DNA from: Streptomyces ficellus
GTDB lineage: Bacteria; Actinomycetota; Actinomycetes; Streptomycetales; Streptomycetaceae
Length of the DNA: 59,744 bases
Direction: 5' to 3'
Assembly (NCBI RefSeq): GCF_030406405.1
Contig: NZ_JAUEPL010000043.1
Span: forward strand, 1-59,744
Program-made: the position numbers and the translations under genes
The notes under the pieces: generated by a model
Database searches by the model: none
What the model saw: the letters and a program-made list of their open reading frames with translations, nothing else
Told to the model about the DNA's origin: nothing
Part shown: positions 57,087 through 59,744 of the stretch, in pieces
Position numbering within the stretch: position 1 is the first letter of the stretch
Layout: every line of letters begins with the position of its first letter

Positions 57087-58079
57087 ATGACAGCCGGAAC
57101 ATTGCCCGAGGATTCGCTGGTGAAGGCACTGAACTCTTTCAGTGACAATCCCAGCGGTTTCCTGGCACTCAACAGAGGAAACAAGCATTTCACCTGCCCG
57201 GAAACGGAAGGCTTCATCTCCTACCGGGAATCCGGCCGGTACCTCGTGCAGTTCGCGGGGCCCTTCGCTCCGGCGGACGGCTACGGCCGGCTCCTCGACG
57301 CCTTCTCCGCGTACGCACGGAAGCGCCGCCGGCGCGTGGTGGCCGTGCAGCTTCAGTCGCAGGACGCCCGCCGTTACGCGGACCGCGGCTACACCGTGAA
57401 CCAGATCGGCGCCTCGTACGCGGTCGACCTCACCCGGTTCACGCTGCGCGGAAAGCCGTTCGTGCAGCTCAGGAACAAGGTGTCACGTGCGCACCGGAGC
57501 GGCCTGACCGTCGTGGAGGCCGAGCACGAGAAGGTCGGCGAGGCGCTGACCGCGATTGACGGCGTCTGGCTGCGGAGCAAGGGAAAGCACGCCAAGGAGC
57601 TGGAGTTCCTGGTGGGCGAAACCGGCGGCCCCTTCCAGCCGGAGCGCCGGCTCTTCGTCGGTTACCTCGACGACCAGCCCATCGGCTATATCTCCTACTC
57701 ACCCGCGCACGGCTCGCGGCCGGGCTGGCTGCACGATCTCAGCCGCCGAAATCCCGACAGCCCGCCGGGTGTCATGGAGGCCATCAACAAGGCAGCCATC
57801 CTGAAATTCCAGGAGGAAGAAGTGCCCTGGCTGCATTTCGGCTTCACACCTTTCACCGGACTGGATCCCGCGGTCGAGATGGACGGCGCCAGCAGCGCTT
57901 TCGGCTGGCTGGTCAAGCAGCTCGCCCAGCGCGGTGATTCGGTGTACCCGGCGAAGAGCCAGCTCGCCTACAAGGAGAAATGGGCGCCCCACCTCACCAT
58001 TCCTGAATACGTCGGATTTCAGGGCCGAGCCCGGCTCAACGGCTTTCTGCACATCATGCGCGCATCGAACGCGATGTAG
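57087..58079 (+). CDS. DUF2156/MprF-like aminoacyl-tRNA-dependent transferase (VlmA-like)
   Basis: 330 aa. Double-GNAT fold of the phosphatidylglycerol lysyltransferase C-terminal domain: GFISYRESGRYLVQFAGPFA, VQLRNKVSRAHRSGL and the second half with FVGYLDDQPIGYISYSP and LHFGFTPFTGL. From memory, VlmA of the valanimycin pathway is of this type and moves serine from seryl-tRNA to an alkylhydroxylamine. I infer the same chemistry here. It lacks membrane helices, unlike full MprF. The ribosome site is GGGAAGGGCGAACGATC. The MFS gene follows 19 nt later. Confidence 0.85.
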   Translation: MTAGTLPEDSLVKALNSFSDNPSGFLALNRGNKHFTCPETEGFISYRESGRYLVQFAGPFAPADGYGRLLDAFSAYARKRRRRVVAVQLQSQDARRYADRGYTVNQIGASYAVDLTRFTLRGKPFVQLRNKVSRAHRSGLTVVEAEHEKVGEALTAIDGVWLRSKGKHAKELEFLVGETGGPFQPERRLFVGYLDDQPIGYISYSPAHGSRPGWLHDLSRRNPDSPPGVMEAINKAAILKFQEEEVPWLHFGFTPFTGLDPAVEMDGASSAFGWLVKQLAQRGDSVYPAKSQLAYKEKWAPHLTIPEYVGFQGRARLNGFLHIMRASNAM

Positions 58080-58098
58080 GCGGCGGCGACAACAGAAC

Positions 58099-59744
58099 AT
58101 GTCCACAATGCCGCCCGCCCGGCCCCGTCACGGCCTCTCCCTGATCTTTCTGGGACTGGCCGTCTTCGTGGTGTACGCGGGCACGACCGTCGCCGATGTG
58201 GCACTGCCCGGTATCCGGGCCGAACTGCCGGCGTCCGCGACCCAGTTGCAGTGGGTCGTCAACGTCTACATCCTCGCCTCCGCCTGTCTGCTGCTGACCG
58301 GTGGCGCCTTGGGCGACATCCTGGGCCGCAAGCGGGTGTTCCTCGTCGGACTCGCCGGATTCGGCGGCGCGTCCGCCGTGTGCGCCATGGCCGGCTCCAT
58401 CGAACTGCTGCTTGTCGGCCGCGCCGTCCAGGGCGCCTTCGGTTCCGTTCTCATCCCGGTCTCGCTCGCCCTCGTCTCCGCGCTGTTCCCGGACCCGGCG
58501 GCGCGCGCCCGGGCCATCGGTGTCGGCGCCGGGTTCTGCGGTCTGGCCCTCGGCATGGGGCCGGTGCTCGGCGGGCTGGTGGCGGACGCGTGGGGCTGGC
58601 GCTGGATCTTCTGGATCGACGTACCGGTGGCGTTCGCCTCACTCGCCGCGCTCGTCCGCACGCTGCCGGACGGGCAGCCCCGGCTGGTCCGCCGGCTCGA
58701 CCCGGTCGGCCAGGGCCTGTTCATCGTGGCCGTGGGCGCCACCGTTCACGGCCTGGTGCGGGGAGAGGCCCTCGGCTGGGGCTCGTTGCCGGTGACCGGC
58801 TCCTTCCTCCTGGCCGCCGCGGCGTTGCCGGCGTTCCTGTACTGGGAGCGGCGCAGCCCCGAACCGATGCTGCCGCTGACGCTCTTCCGCAATCCGGTGT
58901 TCACGGCCGCCTGCGCCGTCAATCTGCTGAGCCTGTTCGGGCTGTACGCCGGGATGGCGCTGCTGGGCCTGCGCATGTACGCGGTGGAGGGGTTCGGCCC
59001 GGCACAGACCGGCGTCCGGTTCCTGGTGCTCAACGGGGCGATCACCGTCGCCTCGTACGCGGCGGCGGTCCTGGTGGTGCGTACGGGTCCGAAGTGGCCG
59101 ATCGTCGCGGGGACCGGGTGCTCGGCGGTGGGCCTGCTGGGCCTCGCGCTCCTGGACGGGGACGCGGGGTACGGAGATTACTGGTGGCTGCTCATCCTGA
59201 TGGGCACGGGCGTCTCGCTGGCCGGAGCGCCCGCGACGGTGGCGCTGCTCGGCGCCGTGCCCGTGACCTGGGCGGGGACGGCGTCCGGCGTGTCCAACAC
59301 CTTCCGGCAGCTGGGCAGCGCGCTGGGCGTGGCCGTCTCCACCGCGCTGCTGGCCGGCGGCGTCAACGGGGCACTGCCCGAAGCGCTGGACCGCACCCCG
59401 CTGACCCCGGCGGAACGCGACCGGGTGCTGGAGGCGGCCGCGCACGGCGATCTCATGGCCGCCGCGTCGCTGCCGGATCCCGCCGCCGCGGAGCATGCGG
59501 CCGGTGCCGTGCACGCGGCGTTCGCGCACGGCGCGGCGCCACCACTGCTGCTGTCGGCGACGGGGGCGGCCCTCGCCGGACTGCTCACGCTGGTCCTGCT
59601 GCGCCGCCCGCGCCCCAGTACCGAGGACCTGACCGTCCGTATCCCGGTCGAGGGGGAGGACGAGATCGCCCGGCTGTCGCGGTCGTTCAACGCGATGACG
59701 GCCGCCCTGGCCTCGTCGCGGGACCGGCAGGCGCAGCTGATCGC
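58099..59744 (+). CDS. MFS exporter running in frame into a histidine-kinase HAMP segment (partial)
   Basis: 548 codons, open to the window end. Residues 1 to about 508 are a DHA2-type MFS transporter (VADVALPGIRAELPASATQL, LQWVVNVYILASACLLLTGG, GDILGRKRVFLVGL, and the last membrane helix LLLSATGAALAGLLTLVLL). Immediately after LRRPRP the protein continues STEDLTVRIPVEGEDEIARL then SRSFNAMTAALASSRDRQAQ, a textbook HAMP linker of a sensor kinase. No stop or frame change occurs. The exporter presumably secretes the cluster product. The fusion may be a natural recombination scar or an assembly error. Confidence 0.85.
   Translation, partial: MSTMPPARPRHGLSLIFLGLAVFVVYAGTTVADVALPGIRAELPASATQLQWVVNVYILASACLLLTGGALGDILGRKRVFLVGLAGFGGASAVCAMAGSIELLLVGRAVQGAFGSVLIPVSLALVSALFPDPAARARAIGVGAGFCGLALGMGPVLGGLVADAWGWRWIFWIDVPVAFASLAALVRTLPDGQPRLVRRLDPVGQGLFIVAVGATVHGLVRGEALGWGSLPVTGSFLLAAAALPAFLYWERRSPEPMLPLTLFRNPVFTAACAVNLLSLFGLYAGMALLGLRMYAVEGFGPAQTGVRFLVLNGAITVASYAAAVLVVRTGPKWPIVAGTGCSAVGLLGLALLDGDAGYGDYWWLLILMGTGVSLAGAPATVALLGAVPVTWAGTASGVSNTFRQLGSALGVAVSTALLAGGVNGALPEALDRTPLTPAERDRVLEAAAHGDLMAAASLPDPAAAEHAAGAVHAAFAHGAAPPLLLSATGAALAGLLTLVLLRRPRPSTEDLTVRIPVEGEDEIARLSRSFNAMTAALASSRDRQAQLI

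Noticed and set aside
46141..59744. Type II polyketide synthase cluster
   Set aside because: KAS II, ACP and an SRPBCC 'cyclase' could suggest it, but there is no chain-length factor, ketoreductase or aromatase, and the KAS is FabF-like.
1..59744. tRNA genes, IS elements, integrase or CRISPR repeats marking an island
   Set aside because: None was seen on reading both strands; the island reading of 36-59.6 kb rests on gene content and the edge fusion only.

Overview
The window is a piece of a Streptomyces-type chromosome. The evidence is very high GC, GTG/TTG starts behind AGGAG-like ribosome sites, ATGA stop/start coupling, a GlgE/TreS/maltokinase/GlgB locus, an XRE-DUF397 pair and DUF6114/DUF6230 genes. 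No tRNA, rRNA, insertion sequence or CRISPR array was seen. Product names come from reading the translated sequences and from memory of the families; no database search was run.

Layout. 1-3.7 kb: HpaB-type flavin hydroxylase, an AraC regulator and an NmrA-like reductase. 3.8-11.7 kb: glgE, treS, maltokinase and glgB, which convert trehalose to maltose 1-phosphate and then to branched alpha-glucan. 11.7-18.8 kb: HelR-type RNA polymerase helicase, XRE/DUF397 pair, TetR-controlled MFS pump, secreted beta-propeller. 19-24.2 kb: dctA and a divergent DcuS/DcuR-like two-component pair, an HTH protein and a small membrane protein. 24.3-30.4 kb: pfkA, pta, ackA and pyk, i.e. lower glycolysis and the acetate switch. 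30.4-33 kb: three co-oriented genes (a secreted Pro/Ser-rich protein, DUF6114, DUF6230). 33.6-36 kb: thioredoxin-TPR, TetR and GNAT. The order from glgE to the thioredoxin gene looks like conserved Streptomyces core.

36.1-46.0 kb is accessory. One five-gene operon encodes three large secreted FG-GAP proteins and two small secreted proteins. All five share a module with four cysteines at nearly fixed spacing (C-x21-C-x29-C-x51-55-C) and an SH3-like core. A gamma-butyrolactone-receptor-like TetR gene lies divergently next to them.

46.1-59.6 kb is a biosynthetic cluster. An operon of about 10.6 kb on the minus strand encodes an aldehyde dehydrogenase, an acyl-CoA-dehydrogenase-fold flavoenzyme, a class III aminotransferase, an SRPBCC protein, a small membrane protein, a flavin reductase, a ferritin-like diiron protein, KAS III, ACP, KAS II and a fatty acid desaturase. 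Divergent to it are an MprF-like (DUF2156) aminoacyl-tRNA transferase and an MFS exporter. The combination resembles valanimycin-type azoxy (N-N bond) pathways, here joined to a dedicated fatty chain module. Heptamer repeats at an 11-nt period in the divergent promoter suggest SARP control. At the right edge the MFS reading frame runs without interruption into a sensor-kinase HAMP sequence, which marks either a recombination boundary or an assembly chimera.
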